In this document: positions 35,265 to 44,058 of the stretch, piece by piece
Numbering within the stretch: position 1 is the first letter of the stretch
Layout of the letters: the number at the start of each line of letters is the position of its first letter
Assembly: GCF_023349185.1 (NCBI RefSeq)
Contig: NZ_JAKIKY010000017.1
Span: 1 to 64,000 of the forward strand
Direction of reading: 5' to 3'
Source of the DNA: Shewanella aquimarina
GTDB taxonomy: Bacteria; Pseudomonadota; Gammaproteobacteria; Enterobacterales; Shewanellaceae
DNA: 64,000 bases
Program-made: the position numbers and the translations under genes
Notes under the pieces: model-generated
Told to the model about the DNA's origin: nothing
What the model saw: only the letters and a program-made list of their open reading frames with translations
The model's database searches: none

Positions 35265-35650
35265 TAGCTCATTAATATTGCTTGTTTAAACATGGCAATT
35301 TTCGCAGCGTACATCACCCAAGCCAGCGCGCCCAGGGCGGCGAAGGTCTTGAAGAGTTTGTTACGGTTAGCCTTGAGCGAGATAGCAGCCAGGAAGATGT
35401 AAGCGATCACTGCGCCTATCTTCTCGGTCAACCAGGCATCCTGCAACGGATACTGCTTGATGATGAAGCATAAGGTTAGGCCGGAGAGCAGCAGGAAGGT
35501 ATCGATCACATGGGGCGCAATCTTAACAAATTTCTTGTCCATGATGGCTGATTGTTTAAGATGCAGCACAAATCGTACGATAAAAAACAGCACACTCACG
35601 GCAATCAGGGTGAGGTGTATATGCTTAATAGCTGGGTATAAACTGTCCAT
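35264..35650 (-). CDS. sirB2: SirB2 family membrane protein
   Basis: This 128-residue protein has four membrane helices, beginning YPAIKHIHLTLIAVSVLFFIVRF and containing KIAPHVIDTFLLLSGLTLCF, as in SirB2/YchQ. Function is unknown. It abuts sirB1. In E. coli it directly follows prmC; here about 4.2 kb with a GNAT and a TonB-dependent receptor separates them, so it now needs its own promoter. Confidence 0.9.
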   Translation of the reverse strand: MDSLYPAIKHIHLTLIAVSVLFFIVRFVLHLKQSAIMDKKFVKIAPHVIDTFLLLSGLTLCFIIKQYPLQDAWLTEKIGAVIAYIFLAAISLKANRNKLFKTFAALGALAWVMYAAKIAMFKQAILMS

Positions 35651-35772
35651 TATATCTTCTTTCGTGGCTCACAAAGGCGCTAGTGTACCCGATCAAAGGC
35701 CGGGGCACCAATATCATACTCTTGATTCTTAGCGATAATGCCTCTAGATAATTTTCATAAAGGAAATGTCAC

Positions 35773-36204
35773 TTGAACACAGATAGCAAAATCAACTTTA
35801 CCCATGACGATTCCAGCGAATTTGCCGATACCGTCAAACAGAAAATCGCCGAATTTAACTGGCAACGTTGGGAGGTAAGCGAGCGCTTACCTCTGGGCCT
35901 AAAGCTTGAGAATGAGGCGGGCGAGCTGCTCGCCGGCCTGTCGGCTCGCACCTTCGGCAACTGGCTGATGATAGATAACTTCTGGGTGAGCGAATCGCTC
36001 AGAGGACAACAGGTCGGCAGCCAAATGCTGGAAGAGGCCGAACGTATCGCCAGGGAACGCGGCTGCATCTATGCCATCTTAGATACCCTAAACTTTCAGG
36101 CGCGCCCCTTCTACGAGGCCAGAGGCTATCGACTGGAGTGGACCCAGGAGGAGTATCCTGCGACAGGCTGCAAATACTTCATGACTAAGCGTTTATCAAA
36201 GTAG
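35773..36204 (+). CDS. GNAT-family N-acetyltransferase
   Basis: This 143-residue acetyltransferase carries the acetyl-CoA loop RGQQVGSQMLEEAE and the C-terminal FYEARGYRLE typical of GNAT enzymes. It begins at a TTG (35773) with AAGGA 8 bases upstream. It is on the opposite strand to the surrounding operon. Its last 76 coding bases (36115-36190) recur at 39612-39687 with two differences, beyond the TonB receptor gene. The acceptor substrate is unknown. Confidence 0.88.
   Translation: MNTDSKINFTHDDSSEFADTVKQKIAEFNWQRWEVSERLPLGLKLENEAGELLAGLSARTFGNWLMIDNFWVSESLRGQQVGSQMLEEAERIARERGCIYAILDTLNFQARPFYEARGYRLEWTQEEYPATGCKYFMTKRLSK
36115..36190 (+). repeat. 76-base direct repeat, left copy (3' end of GNAT gene)
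   Basis: This stretch within the GNAT gene is repeated at 39612-39687 with 74 of 76 bases identical (offset 3497). It encodes the end of the protein up to FMTK. The two copies flank the terminator, the TonB-receptor gene and its upstream region. Confidence 0.95.
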
Positions 36205-36274
36205 TGATTTTTAATTTCTGACTACAGCTAAAAACTAAGGCGCATCGATAGTATTTGCTTTCTGATTTGCAATA

Positions 36275-36306
36275 AAAAAACCAGTTGCTTTGAACAACTG
36301 GTTTTT
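36275..36306. terminator. Bidirectional terminator between GNAT and the TonB receptor
   Basis: An AAAAACCAGTTG / CAACTGGTTTTT stem with a 7-base loop lies between convergent genes, with A and T runs on the two sides. Confidence 0.93.
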
Positions 36307-36338
36307 CTGTTTCTATAACTTACATCCTAAAAATTAGG

Positions 36339-39179
36339 TTATAGCTTATAGTTTGCACCTAGGAAGAATGCACGCCCGTTAGTGTCATAATAACCGTCTC
36401 CATCATAAACATATGGATTACGTGGCGGCGCGATATCGAACACATTCTTCACACCGAAACGAAGAGAAAACGATTCGGTGAAATCATATGCACCTGTGAA
36501 GTCCCAAACTGTATGCGACGGAATGTCGTTATAGTTGTTGTTCTCAGGCTTCCAATCATTAGAGGCGACTGCTGAATGACGGTAGTTGCTTCTAGCCTCT
36601 AGGCTTAGCGCATCATATTCCCATCCAAGACTAAACATCGCCTTCCAACGTGGATCAGTATACTCACCAACATCGACCTGAAGATCTGCATCAAATCCTG
36701 TTGGATTCGTTTCCCACTTCTCTAGATATGTTGCGATAACATGAACCTTGAAGTCACCAAAATTATCCGTTGGAATATCGTATACGGCTTCAATATCTAC
36801 ACCCTTAACGTCAAATGATGCTGAGTTAACTGGCGATTGTACGAAGTCGATGATGTCACCAGTGGAGGCGTCACGGGTAAAGCGGCTACAGTAAACATTA
36901 TCCAATGATTCAGAGTCGTAGCAATAACGAACTGCAGTAGCTACGTCAATATACTCAATCGCATCGGTGATCTCAAAAGCCCAGTAATCGACAGTTAAAG
37001 ACAATCCTTCAACATAGCTTGGGGTATAGATAGCACCAATTGTGTAATCGTTAGAAGTTTCAGCTTTTAGATCTGGGTTACCAGCATTGCTACCCGGGTG
37101 ATTACTTAAATACCACTCATCACTTGGGTTCCAGCCTGCTGGTAAACCAGCAGCTTGACAGTTTTTCTTACGATTCTCATTGGGTCCTAACTCGACGTTA
37201 ATTTTATCACACACGTCTGTGAAGCTAGAGAATGTTTGCCCTGCTGGGTCAAACAGTTCACTAATGTTAGGGGCTCGAACCGATTTTGACTTAGTCGCAC
37301 GAATACGAAGATCTTCAATAGGTGCCCAGTTTAAGCCGATTTTCCACGCATCATCTTGACCGGCAGTACTGTAATCCATCCAGCGATACGCTAGATCTAG
37401 GCCTAAATCATACGCAAGGAAGGTATCTGACAATAGTGGAATACTAAATTCAACGGCAAGCTCAGTAACATCATACTCACCTTTCATTGGGTTAGCTGTG
37501 TTGCCAAAAATAGTACCATCGATAAGAGCCTGATCTGGTGTAGTTTCCGACTCTTCTTTACGATAATCGGCACTAAATGCAGCACTGACATATCCTGCAG
37601 GCAGCTCAAACATTGTACCGTTAATCACTAAACCTGCTGTGGTTTGCGTTGTCTTAGCTGTACGACCAGCACTCGTGCTAACCCAATCAATTGCTTCTTG
37701 GCTTGCCTGGTTCTCACCAAATAGATTTAGCGGAACACATCCAGCAGCTTGAGCGTCAGCATCACGACAAACTATGCTGCCGTCTGCAGCAAAAACAGCA
37801 TCTTTAGCTTGATTGTAACGATCAGCCCAAATTTCACCTTTCCAAACAGTCGTCTCATCTAGCTGACCTCGTTGGGCGTGGAAAGAGTAATCCCAATTTT
37901 CACTGATAACACCTTCGATACCAACAAGAACACGCAGTGTTTCACGGTCTTGATTATAAGTACGATTACCAAACTCTCTATCTATACGATAAAGGTTTAG
38001 GCTTGACATACCTGTATCTGTCATCAACTGACGAGCTTCATCTGTAAGGAAAGCGTTATCCGCGTATAATCTATTGCTTGTATGGAAAACAGGTGTACTC
38101 TCACCATTAGACTGATAATCTACATAAGTAATTTCAGAAAATAGCTTATGATTATCATTAATCTCATAATCGGTATTTAATGTGAACACCTTACGCTCCA
38201 GCGGCGTACGGATTTGTCCATAATCGACAGGATCATAGCCTTCACAGCTTGGTCCACAGTAGTTACCATTGTTACCCGGACCTTCAATCAAACCTTCTCC
38301 ATAATCGAAGATTTTCATGTTTCCGTCTTTATCAAAAGTATACTGTTCACCATCATTGGCAAAGAATGTACCAGCTTCATTAATCCAAGAAAGCGGTTTA
38401 CGTCCATAATATGGAATTCGTGCAGGAGCACCTTCCGACATATCAGGATTATAAATACTATTAACAGGGTTGTTTAAAAAGTCTCTGTCGGTAGGACGTA
38501 ACTCTTTCTGCTTTGCATAGGTAAAGTTGAAAACAGTTGAAAGTTTGTCATCAAGAAATTCGCCGCCAGCGGTTACAGAAAATTGGCTCTCTTCCCCACC
38601 ACTCTGTTCTGGTTGCGTATAAGAAGCATCAAGCTCCACGCCTTGAACATCGTCACGAGTAATAATATTAATCACACCTGCGATTGCATCAGATCCATAA
38701 ACCGCAGAAGCACCTCCAGTAATGACCTCCATACGAGCAACCATCGCGGTAGGAATGGTATTCAAATCCACCGCTGAGTCACCACTTGAGCCAGCCACAA
38801 AGCGACGGCCGTTAACCAAAACAAGTGTACGGTCACTACCTAGACCACGCAGGTTAGTCTTATTTAACCCGCTGGCAAAAATAGTATTATTAGAAGTTTC
38901 TGGCGAAATGCCAACAGTTGAAGACGGAAGCTTGTTTAAGATATCAGCAACGTTAGTGATACCCATCTCCATCATTTGTGCACCCGTAATCACTGTAATT
39001 GGCGTTGGAGATAGCTCACCAATACGCTTAATTTTTGAACCAGTAACTTCGATACGTTCTATTTGTTGTTCTTCTTCAGCATAAACACTGGTACTTGCCA
39101 ACAAAGCCACGCCAGTAGTAGCAAATAAAGCCACTCTTACCGCGTTTGATATATTACTTATTGCTGTCATATTCTTCAT
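36339..39179 (-). CDS. TonB-dependent outer-membrane receptor
   Basis: This 946-residue receptor has a signal peptide (to about residue 34, TSVYA), a likely TonB box IERIEVTGSKI, a plug domain (TPITVITGAQMMEMG, NLRGLGSDRTLVLVNGRR, GGASAVYGSDAIAGVINIIT) and a 22-strand barrel ending FFLGANYKL. It takes up an unknown nutrient with proton-motive energy through TonB. An ATG three codons in (39170) has a better placed GGA and may be the true start. The gene looks richer in A+T than its neighbours and interrupts the prmC-sirB2 order, flanked by a direct repeat, so I suspect acquisition. No transport partner is adjacent. Confidence 0.93.
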   Translation of the reverse strand: MKNMTAISNISNAVRVALFATTGVALLASTSVYAEEEQQIERIEVTGSKIKRIGELSPTPITVITGAQMMEMGITNVADILNKLPSSTVGISPETSNNTIFASGLNKTNLRGLGSDRTLVLVNGRRFVAGSSGDSAVDLNTIPTAMVARMEVITGGASAVYGSDAIAGVINIITRDDVQGVELDASYTQPEQSGGEESQFSVTAGGEFLDDKLSTVFNFTYAKQKELRPTDRDFLNNPVNSIYNPDMSEGAPARIPYYGRKPLSWINEAGTFFANDGEQYTFDKDGNMKIFDYGEGLIEGPGNNGNYCGPSCEGYDPVDYGQIRTPLERKVFTLNTDYEINDNHKLFSEITYVDYQSNGESTPVFHTSNRLYADNAFLTDEARQLMTDTGMSSLNLYRIDREFGNRTYNQDRETLRVLVGIEGVISENWDYSFHAQRGQLDETTVWKGEIWADRYNQAKDAVFAADGSIVCRDADAQAAGCVPLNLFGENQASQEAIDWVSTSAGRTAKTTQTTAGLVINGTMFELPAGYVSAAFSADYRKEESETTPDQALIDGTIFGNTANPMKGEYDVTELAVEFSIPLLSDTFLAYDLGLDLAYRWMDYSTAGQDDAWKIGLNWAPIEDLRIRATKSKSVRAPNISELFDPAGQTFSSFTDVCDKINVELGPNENRKKNCQAAGLPAGWNPSDEWYLSNHPGSNAGNPDLKAETSNDYTIGAIYTPSYVEGLSLTVDYWAFEITDAIEYIDVATAVRYCYDSESLDNVYCSRFTRDASTGDIIDFVQSPVNSASFDVKGVDIEAVYDIPTDNFGDFKVHVIATYLEKWETNPTGFDADLQVDVGEYTDPRWKAMFSLGWEYDALSLEARSNYRHSAVASNDWKPENNNYNDIPSHTVWDFTGAYDFTESFSLRFGVKNVFDIAPPRNPYVYDGDGYYDTNGRAFFLGANYKL

Positions 39180-39602
39180 TCCATTAAATTATTATCACTC
39201 GATTTCCTTAATCACATCGAGTTCTCAAACTTAAATACATCAAGGAGTTAACCTGACAACAACAAAACTACCCAGTTAAAACAAATAGTCAACAATAAAC
39301 ACAAACAAAAAACATTGTTCTTCCAAAAACACAGCCCTCCTCACTTTACTTCTTAAATTGTGCCCAAATCATAAAGCCAATAATGGACGGTTAATCAGTC
39401 TAGATTCAAAACAATCAAAATAGGGGTATAAACCACGTTCAGCGTCCCCTACAGCTGTCGATTATTTGGGCACAATGTGATTTTCGTATAGATAGGATCA
39501 AGCGCCAATATTGCAAGCAGCCATCAGATGGCCTAGACATTAGTAATACCTATAGTGATTAACACGGCCATTTGACTGAAAGTATATTCAGCCTTCTCCT
39601 TT
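39180..39602. other. Upstream region of the TonB receptor
   Basis: No gene is seen in these roughly 420 bases. The AT-rich left part should carry the receptor promoter (minus strand). A 120-base element with 13-base inverted ends lies at 39357-39476 (listed separately), and a short GCCATC-A-GATGGC hairpin is at about 39521-39533. Confidence 0.5.
39357..39476. repeat. 120-base element with 13-base terminal inverted repeats
   Basis: ATTGTGCCCAAAT (39357-39369) and its exact reverse complement ATTTGGGCACAAT (39464-39476) bracket 94 bases. A second, nested inverted pair TAGGGG / CCCCTA lies inside at 39421-39426 and 39446-39451. No coding content and no clear target-site duplication. It may be a small non-autonomous element or a regulatory structure upstream of the TonB receptor. 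Confidence 0.75.
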
Positions 39603-39695
39603 CCCTTATGTGAGGGCAGAGGCTATCGACTGGAGTGGACCCAGGAGGAGTATCCTGCGACGGGCTGCAAATACTTCATGACTAAGCACCTGTAA
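39603..39695 (+). pseudogene. Remnant of the GNAT gene 3' end (right copy of the direct repeat)
   Basis: Positions 39612-39687 repeat the end of the GNAT gene with 74 of 76 bases identical, and weaker likeness reaches left to about 39603. In the GNAT frame it still encodes the last about 27 residues and ends FMTKHL with its own stop at 39693-39695, versus FMTKRLSK in the intact gene. There is no start or upstream half, so it is a broken copy left by insertion or duplication. Confidence 0.9.
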
Positions 39696-39801
39696 ATGTC
39701 AGTCAGATTGCCGTCATTTTCACGCAGTGCTCCGACACCTCTCCTATGAGCTTGGTAATTAAGGATTAACTTGTTGACTAGTGCTCATTCGGCAGTTGAT
39801 A

Positions 39802-39837
39802 AAAAAACGCCACAGGCTCAGGCCCATGGCGTTTTTT
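39802..39837 (-). terminator. Terminator of the hemA-prfA-prmC operon
   Basis: An AAAAAACGCCA / TGGCGTTTTTT stem with a 14-base loop lies just past the prmC stop (28 bases). It now ends the operon before the inserted segment, cutting prmC off from sirB2. Confidence 0.88.
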
Positions 39838-39864
39838 GTTTTAATCAGATAGAGTCTAAGGCGG

Positions 39865-40707
39865 CTATCTTGGCCAGCGGCCTAAGGTACATCTGTCGTT
39901 ACTACCAAAGTCACGTACCGTCGCCACGGCCTCATAACCCAGCTCGATCATCTTATCGCGCACCGTCAGGGCCTGGCCGAAACCATGCTCCAGCAGCAGG
40001 TAGCCACCGGGCGCCAGATAATCACGGGCGGCCTCGGCAATATGGAAGAGATCCGCATAGCCATGTTCACCCGCGGTGAGGGCGCTGTGGGGCTCGAAGC
40101 GCACATCGCCCTGAGACAGATGCTCATCTTCTTCATCGATATAAGGCGGATTGGAGACGATCAGATTAAAGTCATAGCGGTTGATGGCATCGAACCAGTC
40201 GCTCTGTAGCACTTCTACCTGAGGTAGCTTGAGATTGTCTCGGTTAGCCTTAGCCAGGGCTACCGCTTCAGAGACCTTATCGACCGCGGTGATCTGCCAG
40301 GTATTGCGCTCGAAGGCCAACGACAAGGCGATAGCACCTGTGCCCGTGCCCAGGTCCAACACCTTGGCATTATCTGCCAGGGGTAAGTTGAGCGCGGTTT
40401 CAACCAATATCTCGGTGTCAGGACGCGGAATCAAGGTGGTGGGGTTGACCATGAAGGGCAGCGACCAGAACTCCCGCTCGCCCACAATATGGGCGATGGG
40501 CGTGCCTATCTTACGCCGAGACACCATCTGTTTGTATTCGGTCACCTGCTCACTGGTCAAACGCTCATCAGGCCAGGTGTAGAGGTAACTGCGCTGCTTA
40601 TGAATGATATGCAGCAGCATCACCTCGGCATCGAGCTTAGCGCTGTCGGAAACCTCAAAAAGTTGAGTGGTTGCCCAATCGAGGGCCTGTGCTAACGTCT
40701 GAAACAA
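39865..40707 (-). CDS. prmC: Peptide chain release factor N5-glutamine methyltransferase
   Basis: PrmC methylates the glutamine of the GGQ motif in release factors, here encoded next door by prfA. The 280-residue protein has the SAM motif VLDLGTGTGAIALSLA and the catalytic NPPY (LIVSNPPYIDEEDEHL). IPRPDTEILVE is also typical. It lies 38 bases after prfA on the same strand, in the order hemA-prfA-prmC. Confidence 0.96.
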   Translation of the reverse strand: MFQTLAQALDWATTQLFEVSDSAKLDAEVMLLHIIHKQRSYLYTWPDERLTSEQVTEYKQMVSRRKIGTPIAHIVGEREFWSLPFMVNPTTLIPRPDTEILVETALNLPLADNAKVLDLGTGTGAIALSLAFERNTWQITAVDKVSEAVALAKANRDNLKLPQVEVLQSDWFDAINRYDFNLIVSNPPYIDEEDEHLSQGDVRFEPHSALTAGEHGYADLFHIAEAARDYLAPGGYLLLEHGFGQALTVRDKMIELGYEAVATVRDFGSNDRCTLGRWPR

Positions 40708-40745
40708 AGCTTATCCTTAATCACCTAGCGGCAATGATAGCAAGA

Positions 40746-41831
40746 TTAACCTTCGGAAAGGGCTGCTAACATGTCGGCTTGGTTTTCTTGCATCAAGGGG
40801 CCGAGGATGGCATCTAGGTCGCCTTCCATCACCTCGTTGAGACGATAGAGGGTCAGGTTGATTCTGTGCTCGCTCACACGTCCCTGCGGGAAGTTATAGG
40901 TACGCACACGCTCCGAGCGATCACCACTGGCCACCAGGTTGCGACGTGTAGATTCCTCTTCGCTGCGACGCTTCTCATCTTCCACCGCCTGAATGCGGGC
41001 TGCCAAGACACTCATGGCCTGGGCGCGGTTTTTATGCTGCGAGCGCTGATCCTGACACTCTACTACGATACCCGAAGGAATATGGGTAATACGGATAGCA
41101 GAATCTGTCTTGTTAACGTGCTGACCACCTGCGCCCGAGGCGCGGAAGGTATCGACCTTAAGGTCGGCAGGATTGATCTCAATCGCTTCGGCTTCTGGGA
41201 TCTCAGGCATCACCACCACGGTACAGGCCGAGGTGTGCACCCGCCCTTGAGACTCGGTTTCAGGCACACGCTGTACACGGTGACCGCCCGACTCAAACTT
41301 GAGCTTGCCATAGACGCCATCACCAGAGACTTTAACGATGATCTCTTTAAAGCCACCATGTTCACCTTCGTTAGCGTTCATGATCTCCATCTGCCAGCGG
41401 TTAGCCTCGCAGTAGCGGCTGTACATGCGGAACAGGTCACCGGCAAAGATCGCCGCCTCGTCGCCACCTGCACCGGCACGGATCTCGATGAAGGCGTTAT
41501 TGTCATCTTTTGGATCTTTAGGCAACAGCAGGATCTGCAGCTCACCTTCTAGGGCTTCGAGGGTAGCCTTGGCTTCTTTAATCTCTTCTTGCGCCATCTC
41601 TTTCAGATCGGCGTCATCTTCGGCGAGCATCTCTTGCGCCGAGGCAAGATCATCTTCCGCCTGGCGGTAGGCCTTGAAGCTCTTTACCACCTCTTCGAGT
41701 TGGGAATACTCTTTGGACAGAGCGCGAAAACGCTCCTGATCGGCGATGATTTCCGCATCACTCAGCAGCGCCAAAACCTCTTCATTACGCTCCAGCAAGC
41801 CTTCGAGCTTGCGAATAACACTGTCCTTCAT
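40746..41831 (-). CDS. prfA: Peptide chain release factor 1
   Basis: RF1 reads UAA and UAG and frees the finished peptide. At 361 residues it matches the family; the GGQ motif is at 235-237 (GAGGQHVN) and the codon-reading PET tripeptide at about 190-192. The start lies 13 bases after hemA. PrmC modifies the GGQ glutamine. Confidence 0.97.
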   Translation of the reverse strand: MKDSVIRKLEGLLERNEEVLALLSDAEIIADQERFRALSKEYSQLEEVVKSFKAYRQAEDDLASAQEMLAEDDADLKEMAQEEIKEAKATLEALEGELQILLLPKDPKDDNNAFIEIRAGAGGDEAAIFAGDLFRMYSRYCEANRWQMEIMNANEGEHGGFKEIIVKVSGDGVYGKLKFESGGHRVQRVPETESQGRVHTSACTVVVMPEIPEAEAIEINPADLKVDTFRASGAGGQHVNKTDSAIRITHIPSGIVVECQDQRSQHKNRAQAMSVLAARIQAVEDEKRRSEEESTRRNLVASGDRSERVRTYNFPQGRVSEHRINLTLYRLNEVMEGDLDAILGPLMQENQADMLAALSEG

Positions 41832-41844
41832 TTCAACGCTAACC

Positions 41845-43095
41845 TTAGTCTTTATCTAGTCCGAGCGCTGATCTTAATTGTCCTAGGCTGTTGAGGTCAC
41901 CGCGGCGGCTCGCCTGAGTGAGCGCCTGGGTCGGAGCGTGGATCAACTTATTGGTCAACTTGTTCGCCAGTTCCAGTATTAGCTGCTCGCTATCACCACC
42001 CTGGGCCAACTTATTGATGGCTCGCTCCACCAACTCATCTTTGATTGCCATACTCTGGCTTCGGTATTCACGAATGCTGTCGACCGATTCTAACGATCGA
42101 ATCCATTCCATGAATTGATGAGATTCCTCTTCAACAATTAATTCAGCTTGCTCGGCAGCCTCACGTCGGGAGGCCATATTCTGTTCAATAATGCTTTGCA
42201 GATCGTCAACCGTGTATAAGAAGGCATCGTCCAGATCGGCAACTTCGGCCTCGATATCTCTAGGAACTGCTATATCAACCAATAACATAGGTTGATGACG
42301 ACGCTGCTTAAGCGCTTTTTCTACCATGCCTTTACCCAGTATAGGTAATGGGCTGGCGGTAGAGGATATCACGATATCGGCCTTAGGGAGAAAATCTGGT
42401 ATCTGTTCGAGCGTAATTGCTGTGGCACCGAACTCTTCACACATGGCTTCGGCGCGAGAAATGGTACGGTTAGCGACTATCATGGAGTCGACACCATTGT
42501 CTTTCAGGTGGCGTGCCACCAGCTCAATGGTCTCACCTGCGCCGATCAACAGCACCTTAGTGGCGCTCAGCGCCGAGAAAATATGTTTGGCCATGCTCAC
42601 GGCGGCAAAGGCAACCGATACGGCGGCGGCGCCGATCTCTGTCTCGGTACGCACCTTCTTGGCCACCGAGAAGGTATTTTGGAACAGCCTGTCCATGGTC
42701 ACCGCAACCGTGCCGGCCTCTTTGGCCTTCACAAAAGATTGCTTCACCTGACCTAAGATCTGCGGCTCGCCCAGAATCAGCGAGTCGAGTCCCGATGAGA
42801 CACGCATAAGATGCTGTACTACCTGCTGTCCCTGATACTTGTACAGGCAAGGCAATACATCTTCGTGGGATAACTGATGATAAGACTCCAGCCAGCTGAT
42901 CACATCCGCCTCGTCACCCGTGTTGCAATAGAGCTCGGTGCGGTTACAGGTTGAGACGATCACCGCCTCCCCCGTCTTAGTCCGACTGGCAAGACTCTTC
43001 ATCGCTTCATGAATTTTATCAGGCGCAAACGCTACCTTTTCTCGTAGGTCTACAGTGGCTGTTTTATGATTAATACCGATTGCTACAAGGCTCAT
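41845..43095 (-). CDS. hemA: Glutamyl-tRNA reductase
   Basis: HemA reduces glutamyl-tRNA to glutamate-1-semialdehyde, the first step of C5 haem synthesis. The 416-residue product starts MSLVAIGINHKTATVDLREK and has the active-site cysteine in STCNRTELYC, the NADPH motif VLLIGAGETIELVARHL, and the C-terminal dimerisation region. It heads the hemA-prfA-prmC unit and diverges from lolB, as in E. coli. A good haem supply fits a cytochrome-rich organism. Confidence 0.97.
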   Translation of the reverse strand: MSLVAIGINHKTATVDLREKVAFAPDKIHEAMKSLASRTKTGEAVIVSTCNRTELYCNTGDEADVISWLESYHQLSHEDVLPCLYKYQGQQVVQHLMRVSSGLDSLILGEPQILGQVKQSFVKAKEAGTVAVTMDRLFQNTFSVAKKVRTETEIGAAAVSVAFAAVSMAKHIFSALSATKVLLIGAGETIELVARHLKDNGVDSMIVANRTISRAEAMCEEFGATAITLEQIPDFLPKADIVISSTASPLPILGKGMVEKALKQRRHQPMLLVDIAVPRDIEAEVADLDDAFLYTVDDLQSIIEQNMASRREAAEQAELIVEEESHQFMEWIRSLESVDSIREYRSQSMAIKDELVERAINKLAQGGDSEQLILELANKLTNKLIHAPTQALTQASRRGDLNSLGQLRSALGLDKD

Positions 43096-43363
43096 CTGAC
43101 TCTTTCTGGTCTCTAGGGTCTGTTAATCTTGCGAGTTCATTGACTACCGGCACGCTGGCCCGAATCATCTCACTTAATGGCAGTCATTCTACGCAATTGA
43201 GTCGACTAAAAACAGAATACGCTTAACAAAACCGAATAATAATCTGGCTTGTCACAACTTTTTTCTATTAAACCTAAGGCTTAAAATCAAGCCCTTACTC
43301 CCGAGATAAAATTAGCCATTGCTAACCCTAGCCTAGGCTGGCAGGAATTTTGCCCCTTAGCCA
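43096..43363. other. Divergent promoter region between hemA and lolB
   Basis: About 320 bases without a gene. It must hold the hemA promoter on the minus strand, which I could not place. A CCTAGCCTAGGCTGG inverted cluster lies around 43328-43342. The lolB-side promoter is listed separately. Confidence 0.5.
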
Positions 43364-43392
43364 TTGGTATTTGTAGGCAGCCCTCGTATGAT
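43364..43392 (+). promoter_or_regulatory. Sigma-70-type promoter for lolB-ispE-prs
   Basis: TTGGTA (43364-43369) and TATGAT (43387-43392) are separated by 17 bases, a good sigma-70 match. The lolB ATG follows 24 bases later, so the leader is very short (about 17 bases). Confidence 0.65.
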
Positions 43393-43415
43393 ATGCGCAA
43401 GTCTTTTAGTCATAG

Positions 43416-44054
43416 ATGAATAATTTGAACTACTTCACAAAAATATCGGCAAGCATTACAGCCTTATTCCTAATAACCCTCGCTGGCTGCGCCTCCCATA
43501 AACCGATCGACTATGCCCCCATGCAGGTAAAAAGCGCTAACCAGGCAAAGGCTTGGGAACTCCAGGGCAAGTTGGCGGTGCGCACCCCAGACGACAAATT
43601 CAGCACTAACCTCTACTGGTTCCACACCCAAACCAATGACGAGCTGACCCTAACCACTATGCTGGGCACCACAGTGATGAGCCTCAACAAGACCCCCAGC
43701 CAGGCAAGCCTTGAGATCGAAGACAAGGTGTATCAGGACACAGATGCCGAAGAACTGCTTAGGCGCCTCACCGGCTGGTCGATTCCGGTCGACACCCTGC
43801 CCCTGTGGATCACAGGGCAGATCTCCCCCCAGGATGAAGTGGTCGCGGTGGATCAGCTAGGGCGTCCCAAGGAAGTACTCAATCACACAGGCAAGAGTCC
43901 CTGGCACGTTAGCTTCAGCAGTTGGCAAACCCAAAGCGGCGCCGAGCTACCGAGACAGCTACAGCTGCAACGTGACGAGATACGCTTAAAGTTGCAGGTA
44001 AGCCAATGGCAGGCGCTGACACCGACGCCCATCAGAGCATCACAACCGGAATAG
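43416..44054 (+). CDS. lolB: Outer-membrane lipoprotein LolB
   Basis: LolB receives lipoproteins from LolA and inserts them in the outer membrane. The 212-residue precursor has a signal ending in the lipobox LAGC (Cys25). The mature part begins near WELQGKLAVRTPDDKFSTNLYW, the LolB hallmark, and later has WSIPVDTLPLWITG. It overlaps nothing but starts the lolB-ispE-prs unit, with ispE 4 bases downstream. Confidence 0.95.
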   Translation: MNNLNYFTKISASITALFLITLAGCASHKPIDYAPMQVKSANQAKAWELQGKLAVRTPDDKFSTNLYWFHTQTNDELTLTTMLGTTVMSLNKTPSQASLEIEDKVYQDTDAEELLRRLTGWSIPVDTLPLWITGQISPQDEVVAVDQLGRPKEVLNHTGKSPWHVSFSSWQTQSGAELPRQLQLQRDEIRLKLQVSQWQALTPTPIRASQPE

Positions 44055-44058
44055 AGAA

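Noticed and set aside
36191..39611. Classical insertion sequence or integrative element carrying the TonB receptor
   Set aside because: No transposase or integrase is encoded between the direct repeats, so I report an insertion scar without naming an element type.
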